Origin: JADJPO01 sp963724535
GTDB lineage: Bacteria; Actinomycetota; Actinomycetes; Actinomycetales; Kineosporiaceae
Length of the DNA stretch: 64,000 nt
Reading direction: 5' to 3'
Assembly (NCBI GenBank): GCA_963724535.1
Contig: CAVRVD010000011.1
Location: forward strand, 1-64,000
Shown here: piece by piece, positions 43,458 to 52,288 of the stretch
Layout of the letters: every line of letters begins with the position of its first letter
Position numbering within the stretch: the stretch's first letter is position 1
Notes under the pieces: generated by a model
Databases searched by the model: none
What the model was told of the DNA's origin: nothing
The model's input: only the letters and a program-made list of their open reading frames with translations
Made by a program: the position numbers and the translations under genes

Positions 43458-44305
43458 GGCTCGAACCACACGACGTCCATAAGGGTTTGGCGGTCTACCG
43501 ATTCGGGGCCGGCGAGCCGGTGTTCCTGATGCCCGGGCCGCACCGGTTCCAGCGCCCGGGAATGGACAGCGCGGACGCCCTGATCGATGGCCTGACGGCG
43601 CTCGGCCGGAGCGTGATCACCTTCGACCCGCCCGGCTCGGGGCGGTCGACGCGATCGGCCGTCCTGGGCATGCCCGAGATGCACGCCTGCACCGACGAGG
43701 CGCTCACGGTGTGCGGCCTTCCCGGCCCCGTCGACGCGGTGGGGCACAGCATGGGCGGCCTGACCCTGCTTGCCTACGCGCTGGAGCATCCCGCCAGGGT
43801 CCGGCGCATGGTGCTGGTCGGCACGGGTACCGGCGGGCGCGCCTACCTGAAGGCCCCTGGCGCGCTGTGGCACCGCGGCCACCCCGGATTCGCGAAGATG
43901 GCGCTGCTGGGCAGCCTGCACCTGGCCGTGCGACGACTGGCGACCGAGCGGCTGCTGAACAACGACATCAATCGCCAGTCGTTCGTCGACCGCCGGCGGG
44001 CGGGCCGGGATCCGGTGTCGCTCGCCGACTGGTTCTGCCCCGCCGCGGGGCGCGCGGAATGGCACCGCATCGCCCGCCGCCTCGACTACGGTCCGCGCCT
44101 CGAAGAGCTCACGATGCCCGTGCTCGTCCTGTGCGGCCGCCACGACCCGCAGTTCCCGCCCGCCTGTTCGACCGAACTCGCATCGGGGATCCGCGACGCC
44201 GAACTGCACTGGTTCGAGCACAGCGGCCACTATCCCTTCGTCGAAGACGCCCGACCCTTCTGGCAGAGCGTCGCTCGGTTTCTCGGTGCGCCACTGCCTG
44301 CGTGA
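43454..44305 (+). CDS. Alpha/beta hydrolase
   Basis: A 283-residue alpha/beta fold hydrolase. The oxyanion region reads V-F-L-M-P-G-P-H-R-F, the nucleophile elbow G-H-S-M-G-G, the acid is in V-L-V-L-C-G-R-H-D-P-Q-F, and the catalytic histidine in E-H-S-G-H-Y-P-F-V-E. No signal peptide, so cytoplasmic. The substrate is not predictable; esters, lactones or haloalkanes are possible. The start overlaps the previous stop (ATGA), so the two are translationally coupled. Confidence 0.88.
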   Translation: MRLEPHDVHKGLAVYRFGAGEPVFLMPGPHRFQRPGMDSADALIDGLTALGRSVITFDPPGSGRSTRSAVLGMPEMHACTDEALTVCGLPGPVDAVGHSMGGLTLLAYALEHPARVRRMVLVGTGTGGRAYLKAPGALWHRGHPGFAKMALLGSLHLAVRRLATERLLNNDINRQSFVDRRRAGRDPVSLADWFCPAAGRAEWHRIARRLDYGPRLEELTMPVLVLCGRHDPQFPPACSTELASGIRDAELHWFEHSGHYPFVEDARPFWQSVARFLGAPLPA

Positions 44306-44344
44306 CCCCGGTCCGGCCGCGGCGCCGACAGTAGGATCCGCGAC

Positions 44345-45328
44345 GTGGCCAGGGAACCTCGGACGGCGGTGGCCGCCCTGCCCGGCGGCCCTGGCGTGTA
44401 CCGGTTCCGCGATGCTCGCGGACGGGTGCTCTACATCGGCCGCGCGGTCGACCTGCGGCGCCGGGTCGGCTCCTACTGGGCAGACCTGCGAGATCGACGC
44501 CATCTGATCCGCATGGTGCCGCAGATCGTCCAGGTCGAGGCGGTCGCCTGTGACTCGGCGCACGAGGCGGCATGGCTCGAACGCAACCTCCTGGAACGGT
44601 CGAAGCCGCGCTGGAACCGGCTCCGTGGCGGCCTGGAGGTACCCGCCTACATCCTCCTGGACCGCGGACCCGCCGCGGCGCGCCTGCACGTCGTCCACTC
44701 GCCACTCGTTCCCGCGCCCCGGCGTCCCGGCTACGCCGTGCGGGTCTTCGGTCCGTACCTCGGCGGGACCAGGGCGCGGTTGGCCGTCTCCGCGCTGGAT
44801 CGAGCGCTGCCGCTGGCCTACGCCGACGACACGCTCAGCGGCTGTCACCGGGACCTGGCCCGGGCGCGGGGCATCGACTCGCCCGACCGTGACGGTCTTC
44901 TGGCCCGCGTCACCGCGGTGCTCGAACGGCGACCAGCAGCAGTCGAGGCGGTGCAGGAGCAGCTCGCCCGACTTCGGGACCGGGCGTCGGCGAACCTCGC
45001 CTTCGAGCTCGCGGCCCGAGTCCAGCAGGAGCTCGAGGCGATCGCCTGGATCGCCTCCGAACAGAAGGTGACCCTGCTCCCGGCGACCGGCAGCCGTCCG
45101 GCCGACGATCTGGCCGTCACCGACTGCGACGTGCACGGCTGGGCAGATGGCCTGCTGATCCGCTTCGAGGTCCGAGGCGGGCGGATGTGCACCTGGCAGG
45201 TGCGCGACTGCGCCCAGGCCACCGCGCAGCGGCATCTGGACGACACACCCGTTCGCTGGCGCGCCTTCGCCCACCGCAACGCCGAGCTGTCCAAACGACT
45301 TGCCGACGGCGACGGCGGCACCGGGTGA
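44345..45328 (+). CDS. GIY-YIG endonuclease, short UvrC/Cho-like protein
   Basis: The N-terminus is the GIY-YIG nuclease domain as in UvrC: P-G-V-Y-R-F-R-D-A-R-G-R-V-L-Y-I-G-R-A-V-D-L-R-R-R-V (residues 16-41) with the catalytic glutamate region W-L-E-R-N-L-L. A middle cysteine-containing part (L-S-G-C-H-R-D) and a UvrB-interaction-like helix (N-L-A-F-E-L-A-A-R-V-Q-Q-E-L) follow. At 327 residues it is half a UvrC and lacks the RNase H-like 5' nuclease and HhH domains, like E. coli Cho. It probably makes a 3' incision in nucleotide excision repair. Start GTG 44,345. Confidence 0.85.
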   Translation: MAREPRTAVAALPGGPGVYRFRDARGRVLYIGRAVDLRRRVGSYWADLRDRRHLIRMVPQIVQVEAVACDSAHEAAWLERNLLERSKPRWNRLRGGLEVPAYILLDRGPAAARLHVVHSPLVPAPRRPGYAVRVFGPYLGGTRARLAVSALDRALPLAYADDTLSGCHRDLARARGIDSPDRDGLLARVTAVLERRPAAVEAVQEQLARLRDRASANLAFELAARVQQELEAIAWIASEQKVTLLPATGSRPADDLAVTDCDVHGWADGLLIRFEVRGGRMCTWQVRDCAQATAQRHLDDTPVRWRAFAHRNAELSKRLADGDGGTG

Positions 45329-45361
45329 GCGTCCCCCAGCCCGACGCCTGGGTGCGGCGCA

Positions 45362-45784
45362 TCACGCGGTGGGCGAGGCGCTCCAACCCGACCAGCGGCG
45401 GACCTCGATGGCGATCACCGGGCCCGGGATCGGGATCGTGGCGTACTGCGGGTAGCGCTCGCGCAGCAGACCGATCCCGCGTTGCGCCTGCGGGTCGAGG
45501 ACCCGGAGCAGCCGGGCGACGCCGTCCGCGCGGGCCCACCACAGCGCCGCCCAGTCCTCGGTGTACTCATCGACCAGGACGGCGACCCGCGGGTTCGCCG
45601 CGATGTTCGTCAGCCGTCGCAATGCCGTGCCACCCTTCGGCTTGCCGTCCACCGCGGTCCAGACGGTGTCACCGGCCAGCGCGAAGACGACTGGAACCAG
45701 GTGCGGCGCCCCGTCGGCGTCCACGCTCGCCAACCGCGCCACCCGGGCCGCCCCGAACCGGGCCCTGGCCAGCACCGGCTCCAT
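45362..45784 (-). CDS. PPOX-class F420-dependent oxidoreductase-like protein (TIGR03668 family)
   Basis: A split-barrel flavin/F420-binding protein of about 140 residues. Typical stretches are A-R-V-A-R-L-A-S-V-D-A-D-G-A-P-H-L-V-P-V-V-F, T-A-V-D-G-K-P-K, N-P-R-V-A-V-L-V-D-E-Y and W-W-A-R-A-D-G-V-A. F420 use is likely in mycothiol-type Actinobacteria but cannot be shown from sequence. ATG 45,784 is preferred; an in-frame ATG at 45,832 would collide with the divergent yccF-like gene start. Confidence 0.83.
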   Translation of the reverse strand: MEPVLARARFGAARVARLASVDADGAPHLVPVVFALAGDTVWTAVDGKPKGGTALRRLTNIAANPRVAVLVDEYTEDWAALWWARADGVARLLRVLDPQAQRGIGLLRERYPQYATIPIPGPVIAIEVRRWSGWSASPTA

Positions 45785-45832
45785 CCTCACCAGCGTGTCC
45801 ACCTCCTGCCGCGAGATACAGTTCTCGTACAT

Positions 45833-46234
45833 ATGGTGCGCTTGGTGTTGAACCTCATCTGGCTGGTGGTCTCCGGTCTGTGGCTCGCGGTCGTCTACAC
45901 CGTGGCCGGCGTGCTCATGCTGATCCCGATCGTGACCATCCCGTTCGCCATCGCCTCGTTCCGGCTGGCCGCCTTCGTCATCTGGCCGTTCGGACGAACG
46001 GTCGTACCCAAGCCCACGGCGGGTGCCGGCTCGGCCGTGGGCAACGTGTTGTGGTTCCTCCTGGCCGGGGTGTGGATCGCGATCGGCCACATTGTGACGT
46101 CGGTGGCACTCGCCCTGACGATCATCGGAATCCCGCTCGCAGTGGCCAACCTCAAGCTTGCCGCCGTGGCCCTCGCGCCGCTCGGCAAGGACATCGTGGA
46201 CATCAACGACCCCCGAGCCGCCTCCGTGTGGTGA
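45833..46234 (+). CDS. YccF domain-containing membrane protein
   Basis: A 133-residue inner-membrane protein with two copies of the YccF unit: helix pairs around residues 3-50 (N-L-I-W-L-V-V-S-G-L-W-L, then I-P-F-A-I-A-S-F-R-L-A) and 70-115 (N-V-L-W-F-L-L-A-G-V-W-I, then I-P-L-A-V-A-N-L-K-L-A). The role of YccF proteins is unknown. Start ATG 45,833. It is convergent with the ABC permease gene. Confidence 0.88.
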   Translation: MVRLVLNLIWLVVSGLWLAVVYTVAGVLMLIPIVTIPFAIASFRLAAFVIWPFGRTVVPKPTAGAGSAVGNVLWFLLAGVWIAIGHIVTSVALALTIIGIPLAVANLKLAAVALAPLGKDIVDINDPRAASVW

Positions 46235-46247
46235 CCGACCAGGGCGC

Positions 46248-46281
46248 CAGCCCGGACCCCTCAGCAGCCCGGACCCCTCAG
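46248..46281. repeat. Two 17-bp direct repeats at a convergent gene end
   Basis: CAGCCCGGACCCCTCAG occurs twice back to back, ending over the stop codon of the minus-strand ABC permease. Probably a recent short duplication. Confidence 0.7.
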
Positions 46282-47177
46282 CTCGTGACGTCCTTGCCCA
46301 GGAACCGCCACCAGGCCAGCGCCAGCAGCACCACCGTGTAGCCGAGCGACCAGAGCACCCCCTGGGCCATTGCGTCCCAGGCGATCTGCGGCGAGAGCAC
46401 GTCCAGCCAGGCGTAGGACCAGTGCACCGGCAGCGCCTTGCGCCAGTCCCCGAGCGCCGTCACCGCGTCCAGGATGTTCGCCACGATGACGAGCAGGACG
46501 GCGCCACCCACCGCGCCGAGCGGAGCGTCGGTGAACACCCCGAGGCAGAACGCCAGCGCCGCGACCCACACCAGGCTCAGCGCCAGGAACGCCAGAGCGA
46601 TCCCGAGCCGCTGCAGCATCAGCGAGGTGTCCACCGTCGTCCCGAGCGGGGTGCGCAGCGGCGCCCAGCCGAACGCCAGCCCACCGGCCAGGAACGAGGC
46701 CGACGGCAGCAGCACCAGGCAGAACAGCGAGAAGCTCAGCGCAACCACCAGCTTGCGCCACAGCAGCACCCCGCGCGGTACCGGCGTCGCCAGCAGGTAG
46801 CGCAGGCTCGACCAGCTCGCCTCGCTGGCCACCGTGTCCCCGGCGAACAGCGCGAACACCACCACGAACAGGAACCCGGTCGCCGCGAACAGCACGAACA
46901 GGGTGAAGTTGGCCGCGCCCACCGTGGCCAGCTCCACCAGACCCGGTGCCCGGCTGCGGTCGCCGTCGCCGAGCAGGAACGCCCCGACCAACAGCCACGG
47001 CAGGGCCACCAGCAGGGCGACCGTCAGCTTGGTGCGTCGCCGGGTCAGCTGCCGGCGCAGCTCGACCGGCAGCGGCAGCGTCGCCCGTCCCCGGTGCCCG
47101 AGCGCTGCCCCGGCCCGGCCCGAGGCCGGCGGAGCACCCACCGCGTCCAGGCCGACGTGGTGCCCCCGTTCAGGCAT
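46278..47177 (-). CDS. ABC transporter permease (ABC-2 type)
   Basis: A 299-residue membrane protein with about six helices, a long cytoplasmic N-terminus (L-P-V-E-L-R-R-Q-L-T-R-R-R-T-K) and the layout of ABC-2 permeases (F-A-G-D-T-V-A-S-E-A-S-W-S-S-L-R-Y-L, then P-V-P-R-G-V-L-L-W-R-K). Its start overlaps the end of the upstream hydrolase-ATPase fusion gene by eight bases, so the two products must form one transporter. Exported substrate unknown. Confidence 0.88.
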   Translation of the reverse strand: MPERGHHVGLDAVGAPPASGRAGAALGHRGRATLPLPVELRRQLTRRRTKLTVALLVALPWLLVGAFLLGDGDRSRAPGLVELATVGAANFTLFVLFAATGFLFVVVFALFAGDTVASEASWSSLRYLLATPVPRGVLLWRKLVVALSFSLFCLVLLPSASFLAGGLAFGWAPLRTPLGTTVDTSLMLQRLGIALAFLALSLVWVAALAFCLGVFTDAPLGAVGGAVLLVIVANILDAVTALGDWRKALPVHWSYAWLDVLSPQIAWDAMAQGVLWSLGYTVVLLALAWWRFLGKDVTS

Positions 47178-50100
47178 CGCCGCCTCCCGGTCCGCCGTCC
47201 GCCCCGTTCGCGCCGACCGGCTGCACCGGCGCGCCCGCCGCCGCCTCGCCCTCGCCGACCAGGGCCAGGAACGCCTGCTCCAGACCCCGGCGCGGGGTCA
47301 CCCGCTCCACCCCGACGCCGGCCTCGACCAGCGCCCGGACCAGCTCCGCGCGCCGGGTACCCACCAGCTCCAGGGTCATCGCACCGTCGGTGACCTCGAT
47401 CTCGCGTGCTCCGGCCACACCGGCGGCGACCGCCGCGGCCAGCTGACCGTCGTCGACCTCGACCAGCAGCCCGGTCGCCGCCCCGACCAGCTCGCTGACC
47501 CGCCCGGCGGCGACCACCTCGCCGTGGTGCATGACCACCACGTGCGAGCAGGTCTGCTCGACCTCCGAGAGCAGGTGGCTGGACACCACGACCGTGCGAC
47601 CGGTCGCCGCGTACCGGGCCAGCACCTCGCGCATCTCCCGGATCTGCGGCGGGTCCAGCCCGTTGGTCGGCTCGTCGAGCACCAGCAGGTCGGGCAGCCC
47701 GAGCATCGCCTGGGCGATCGCCAGCCGCTGCCGCATGCCCTGGCTGTAGGTGCGCACGGTGCGGTGCACGTCCTCGCCGAGCCCGGCCACCTCCAGCGCC
47801 TCGTCGAAGAACGCCTCGCCGACCGGACGCCCGGTGCCCGCCCAGTACAGGCGCAGGTTCTCGGCCCCCGTGGCGTGCGGCAGGAACCCGGGCCCCTCGA
47901 CGAACGCCCCGACCCGGGACAGCACCGGCGCGCCCGGGGCCACCCCGTGGCCGAACACCGCGATCCGGCCCGCGGTCGGCCGGATCAGGCCGAGCACCAT
48001 CCGTAGCAGTGTCGTCTTGCCGGCCCCGTTCGGCCCGAGCAGTCCCAGCACCCACCCGGCCTCGACGGCGAAGGAGACGTCGCGGACCGCCTGGAACCCG
48101 CTGGCATAGGTCTTCGCCGCCCCCTGCACCACCAGCGGCAGCGCGTCCTCGGACTCCGCCGCCGACCCCGGGCGCAGCGGCGCGGCACGGCCCCGGGCGG
48201 TACGCCGCGCCCACCACCACAGTCCCACCGCCAACGCTGCCGCGGCGGCGAGCAGCCCCAGGGCCCAGGGCAGGTACCGGCTCAACCCACCGGCGTCCAG
48301 GGTGCGCAGGACCGGGGTGGGCACGACGACCACCGCTCCCCCACCCGCCTGCTGTTGACCGGTGGCGTCCGCCAGGGACACCCGGTAGGCGCGCGGCTGG
48401 GACGTCAGGGCGTACGCCGCGTCGCTGGCCGCCACCGCGATCCGCAGCCGATGCCCGGCCTGGACGTCGCGAACCACGGCCGGCAGCACCACGGTCACCT
48501 CGACACCGCTGGACGGCACCGGCTCCAGCCGCACCGGGCTGACCAGACCGGCCGGCATGACGGCGCTGTCGTCGGCGGCCACGTCCAGTAGCGAGACGAA
48601 CATCGTCACCGCGTCGTCCTCGCCCAGACCACCGCCCGCCCCGCCAGTCCCACCCGGCTCGACCCGCAACCGCACCCGCCCCGCACCGGCGATCCGCACC
48701 GTCGAGGTCAGCGGCTCGGAGTCGAAGACCGCTACCTGGCCCAGCGGCATGGCCAGCGTCCCGGGTGAGGCGTCCACCGAGATCCGTCCCCCGCGCAGCC
48801 CCGGCAGCGTGGTCACCGCCGCCGGCCAACCACCGGCCGGCGAGATGACGCCCTGCTGGCGGCCGGTCAGCGGGACCCGTTGCACCGCAACCTCGTCGGT
48901 CGTGCCGACCCCGGGCTCGCGGACGGCGCCGCGCACCGTGGGCGCAGGGTCGCTGTCCTCGGTGGACACCGCAGAACCGGGCACGGTCACCTGGAACCGT
49001 TCGGTCCCGGGGTCGGCCACCCCCGAGCCCGATCCGACACCGCTCTGCCCGTTCTCCCCCGGCGCCCGCAGGTACCGGTCGAACCAGGCCAGGGTCAACG
49101 ACCGCACCCGCTCGCTCTCGTCCAGGCCCCCGTCGTGCCCGCCCGCGGTCCACACCACGGACACCTCAGTGCCGTTGAGCGCCAGCGCCGCGGCGGTCGC
49201 CTCTGCCTCGCCGATCGGGAACAGCGAGTCCACCTGCCCCTGCACCAAGAGCGTCGGTGCGCTGATCCGGTCGACCACCGAGGACGGGCTGGACCGGGCG
49301 AGCAGGTCGAGCATCGCGGCGTTCGGACGCCCGGTGGCCGCCACCTGCTGGTAGGCGGCGCACAGCTCGGCAGTGACCCGACCGCACGCCGCCGCGCCCA
49401 CCGACAGCGTGGTGGGCACCCCGGACGGCTCCGCGACGTCCGCCGGACCACCTGGACCGCCTGGACCGCCTGGACCGCCTGGACCGAGGCTCGACCCGGC
49501 CTGCGGTCCGAAGAACACGGCGGCCCAGGCCTTCTTGAACACTCCGGCCGGGAACACCCCGGCGCTCGCCGTCCCGCGGACCAGGGTCGTGGTGTCGCCC
49601 GGGTATCCGGGGGTGCGCGGCGGTCCGAGATCGGCCTGCGGCACCACCGACTGCGGGAACAGCACCCGGCGCAGGTCGTTCCAGGTGATCTGCGGGACGA
49701 TCGCGTCGAGGCGCGGGTCGGTCCCGGCGAGCAGCAGCGCCAGGGCACCGCCGTAGGACCCGCCGGCCACGCCGACCCGCGGGTCGCCGGGAGCGTCCAG
49801 CAGCACCTCGGGCCGGCTCGCCAGCAGGTCGACCAGCGCCCGAGCGTCGGCCACCTCGTACTCCGGCGCGTTCAGGTGCACCAGCCCACCGCTGCGACCG
49901 AACCCCCGCGCGGTCCAGGTCAGGACGACGTACCCGCGCCGTGCGGCGGCGCGCGCCTCGCCGTCCACGGACTCCTTGGTGCCGCCGTAGCCGTGCGCGA
50001 GCAGCACCGCCGGGGCCGGACCGGCGTCGCCGCCGGCGTCCGGAGGCAGGTAGAGCCGGGCGTCCAGCTGGACCGGCTGCGCGGCAACGGGTCCGGTCGC

Positions 50101-50247
50101 GGCCGGCTCGGGCGTCCCGGCGACGGTGAGGTCCTCGACGCGTGGCTCGGGCTCGCGGGTGAGGGCCAGGCCGACGACAGCGGCCGCAGCCACGGCCACG
50201 ACGGCCGCAGCCGCACCGACGCGGCGTCCGCGGACGCGGCTCAGCAC
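47170..50247 (-). CDS. Secreted S15/CocE-like hydrolase fused to ABC transporter ATPase
   Basis: A 1,025-residue fusion. N-terminal helix (about 10-28), then an extracytoplasmic alpha/beta hydrolase with nucleophile S164 in G-G-S-Y-G-G, acid D340 in Q-G-Q-V-D-S and H371 in G-G-H-D-G-G. A beta-rich domain typical of S15/CocE enzymes follows (about 400-640). A second helix (658-680) leads to a cytoplasmic ATPase with Walker A G-P-N-G-A-G-K-T-T (738-746), signature Y-S-Q-G-M (834-838) and Walker B L-L-V-L-D-E-P (854-860). The start is GTG 50,247. The downstream permease overlaps it. I recall such hydrolase-ATPase fusions only in Actinobacteria. Substrate unknown. Confidence 0.88.
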   Translation of the reverse strand: MLSRVRGRRVGAAAAVVAVAAAAVVGLALTREPEPRVEDLTVAGTPEPAATGPVAAQPVQLDARLYLPPDAGGDAGPAPAVLLAHGYGGTKESVDGEARAAARRGYVVLTWTARGFGRSGGLVHLNAPEYEVADARALVDLLASRPEVLLDAPGDPRVGVAGGSYGGALALLLAGTDPRLDAIVPQITWNDLRRVLFPQSVVPQADLGPPRTPGYPGDTTTLVRGTASAGVFPAGVFKKAWAAVFFGPQAGSSLGPGGPGGPGGPGGPADVAEPSGVPTTLSVGAAACGRVTAELCAAYQQVAATGRPNAAMLDLLARSSPSSVVDRISAPTLLVQGQVDSLFPIGEAEATAAALALNGTEVSVVWTAGGHDGGLDESERVRSLTLAWFDRYLRAPGENGQSGVGSGSGVADPGTERFQVTVPGSAVSTEDSDPAPTVRGAVREPGVGTTDEVAVQRVPLTGRQQGVISPAGGWPAAVTTLPGLRGGRISVDASPGTLAMPLGQVAVFDSEPLTSTVRIAGAGRVRLRVEPGGTGGAGGGLGEDDAVTMFVSLLDVAADDSAVMPAGLVSPVRLEPVPSSGVEVTVVLPAVVRDVQAGHRLRIAVAASDAAYALTSQPRAYRVSLADATGQQQAGGGAVVVVPTPVLRTLDAGGLSRYLPWALGLLAAAAALAVGLWWWARRTARGRAAPLRPGSAAESEDALPLVVQGAAKTYASGFQAVRDVSFAVEAGWVLGLLGPNGAGKTTLLRMVLGLIRPTAGRIAVFGHGVAPGAPVLSRVGAFVEGPGFLPHATGAENLRLYWAGTGRPVGEAFFDEALEVAGLGEDVHRTVRTYSQGMRQRLAIAQAMLGLPDLLVLDEPTNGLDPPQIREMREVLARYAATGRTVVVSSHLLSEVEQTCSHVVVMHHGEVVAAGRVSELVGAATGLLVEVDDGQLAAAVAAGVAGAREIEVTDGAMTLELVGTRRAELVRALVEAGVGVERVTPRRGLEQAFLALVGEGEAAAGAPVQPVGANGADGGPGGGDA
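49446..49489. repeat. 9-bp tandem repeats coding Gly-Gly-Pro
   Basis: The unit CCTGGACCG is repeated about four to five times inside the hydrolase-ATPase fusion gene, coding a G-P-G-G-P-G-G linker (residues about 255-268) between parts of the hydrolase domain. In-frame, so copy number may vary. Confidence 0.75.
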
Positions 50248-50346
50248 GGGGCGGTGGAGTCGTCGGGGGTAGCGCTGGGGGTCATCAGCACCATTGTCAC
50301 ATCGCTGCCCGAGCTGGTCGCGGCGCGGGCCGGGCGCGACCGACGG

Positions 50347-52122
50347 TCAGGACGGGAACGGCTCCAGGTCCTGCCGGCAGACGGACTCGCGCGGCGCCGC
50401 CGTCCGCACCAGGTACTCGGTGATCGCCGAGCTGACGCACCGGCTCGGCATCGCCGAGCTGGTGTGCCCGTAGCCCTCGACGGTGAGCAGCCGCGAGCCC
50501 GGGTAGCGCTGCGCGGTGACCACGGCGCCCTGGTAGGGGGTCGCCGGGTCGAAGCGGGTGCCGATCACGAGCAACGGCGCGCCCAGCTGGGCGCCGATCG
50601 GGCCCCGGTAGGCGCCCGGGTCTTGGTGCGGCCAGGTGGCGCAGACCAGCCCGGACCAGGTCCAGGCCCGGCCGAAGTACGGGCTCCGGCCCATGGTGTC
50701 GGCAGCCGCGCGGGACCAGACGGACAGATCGCTGGGGTTCGCGGTGTCGGTGCAGCTCACCGCCGCGAAGGCGGCGAAGGCGTTGTCCGCCGGCGTCGGG
50801 TACCCAACCGGGCCGGCCGGGATCCGGCCGGGCAGGTCGCCCGGCAGCAGGGCTGGCATCCGCAAGGTGGGCATCCCGGGAAGATCGTCGATCTGCTCGG
50901 CCCGGGCGACCAGACGCCGGGCCACGGCCGCGGCGGTGCGCGTCGTCCGCGGTCGCCGCGCAGCGGCGGCGGCCGCGGGCGCGGCGTCCCCGAGCTCGAC
51001 GTGCAGCAGCTGCAGGTCGGCGGCGAAGGCCTGCCAGTAGCCCGGGGCGTACAGCACCGAAGAGGTCACGGTGACCAGCCTCTGGTAGTCCAGCTGGGTG
51101 TCGGCGTCCAGCTGCAGCGGTTGGGCGGCAAGCGAGTCGGCGATCGCTGCGTACGTCGCCGCCGGGTCGCCCTGGCTGTCCAGCGCGCACCGCGCCGACC
51201 CGACGTCGGCACAGAGCCGGAAGAACTCCCCCAGCGCCTCCTGCGAGGCCTCGGCACTGCCCACCCGCACGCTGAACGGGGTGGTCAGACGCTCCTGGCC
51301 GGTCCCGGACTGCCAGGCGCGCCCGTCCAGCACGCCGTCCAGGACCATGGCCCGCACCCGGTTGCCGAACAGCTGCGCGTAGACCTGCCCGAGGTAGGTG
51401 CCGTAGGAGTAGCCGACGTAGCTGAGCGCCTCGTCGCCGACCGCCTGGCGCAGCAGGTCCAGGTCGCGGGCCACCGAGGCTGTCGAGGCGAACCGCAGCA
51501 GGCTCTGCCGGGTGCACTGGGCGGTGTAGCCGGCGTGGGCGGCGGCGAAGGCCGGTTCCGCCTCGGGGGTCAGCGGGAAGGGCGGCTGGGCGTCGACGAA
51601 GGCGGCGTAGGCGCCGTCGTTCAGACAGCTGGCGGCCGGTTGGCTGGCGCCGACGAACCGGGGGTCGAAACCGACCACGTCGAAGCGGGCGCGAACCCCC
51701 TCGGGCAGCAGGTCCGGGGCGGCCCGGACGGCGTCCACCCCCGAGGCGCCCGGCCCACCCGGGTTGACGAACACGGTGCCGATCCGGGCCCCGGGCCGGG
51801 TGGCGGGCAGCTTGGCCAGCGCGAGGGTGACGGTGCCGCCCCGCGGACGGGACCAGTCCAGGGGGACCCGTGCCGTGGCGCACTGGTAGGCGGCGCCGCA
51901 ATCGGTCCAGACCAGTCGGGGGACGACGGCCGTCTGCCTCGCGCCGGCCCGACCGACCGGCACCGGGGCTCCCGCCGTGGTCGTCGGCGCCGGCTCGGCC
52001 CGGGCGGGTGCCGCGCCCAACGCCGCCAGGGCGGTCATGACCGCGGCGACCGCGCCGGCGTGCACAGCGCGCCGCCGTCGTCGAGGACGGGCCGCGCCGG
52101 CCTCCCCCTGCGCGGGCTGCAT
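50347..52122 (-). CDS. Secreted alpha/beta hydrolase, tripeptidyl aminopeptidase (TAP) family
   Basis: A ~591-residue secreted peptidase-like hydrolase. After R-R-R-R-R the signal peptide (A-V-A-A-V-M-T-A-L-A-A-L-G-A-A-P-A-R-A) is clear. Active-site features are the oxyanion loop N-P-G-G-P-G-A-S-G, the nucleophile V-G-Y-S-Y-G-T-Y-L, the acid G-T-R-F-D-P-A-T-P-Y and the histidine in E-G-Y-G-H-T-S-S. The TAP-like C-terminal domain follows as usual. ATG 52,122 is chosen over an earlier ATG because GGAGGT lies six bases upstream. It probably cleaves short peptides from proteins outside the cell. Confidence 0.92.
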   Translation of the reverse strand: MQPAQGEAGAARPRRRRRAVHAGAVAAVMTALAALGAAPARAEPAPTTTAGAPVPVGRAGARQTAVVPRLVWTDCGAAYQCATARVPLDWSRPRGGTVTLALAKLPATRPGARIGTVFVNPGGPGASGVDAVRAAPDLLPEGVRARFDVVGFDPRFVGASQPAASCLNDGAYAAFVDAQPPFPLTPEAEPAFAAAHAGYTAQCTRQSLLRFASTASVARDLDLLRQAVGDEALSYVGYSYGTYLGQVYAQLFGNRVRAMVLDGVLDGRAWQSGTGQERLTTPFSVRVGSAEASQEALGEFFRLCADVGSARCALDSQGDPAATYAAIADSLAAQPLQLDADTQLDYQRLVTVTSSVLYAPGYWQAFAADLQLLHVELGDAAPAAAAAARRPRTTRTAAAVARRLVARAEQIDDLPGMPTLRMPALLPGDLPGRIPAGPVGYPTPADNAFAAFAAVSCTDTANPSDLSVWSRAAADTMGRSPYFGRAWTWSGLVCATWPHQDPGAYRGPIGAQLGAPLLVIGTRFDPATPYQGAVVTAQRYPGSRLLTVEGYGHTSSAMPSRCVSSAITEYLVRTAAPRESVCRQDLEPFPS

Positions 52123-52171
52123 GCGCACCTCCGGTGCATCCTGTGACCTCTGCCTGCCTCCGGCGCGCGAA

Positions 52172-52197
52172 ACCATACCTCAGAGCAACGATATGGT
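52172..52197. promoter_or_regulatory. Possible operator between the peptidase and Sua5 genes
   Basis: ACCATA and TATGGT form a six-base inverted repeat separated by 14 bases in the divergent gap between the TAP-like gene and the Sua5-type gene. The spacing would suit a dimeric regulator on either promoter. Short, so the call is weak. Confidence 0.25.
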
Positions 52198-52288
52198 GAC
52201 TCGTCGTGACACACCTCGGGCGGCGCGATCCCTGCGGCCTGGCCCCCACGCCGTCGGACCGAACCGGCCGCGCTGTCAGACTGGTCGG

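Noticed and set aside
48880..52146. A 1,088-codon plus-strand frame opposite the hydrolase-ATPase fusion and the TAP-like peptidase
   Set aside because: Composition is Gly/Arg/His-rich without domains; the minus-strand genes have complete catalytic motifs.
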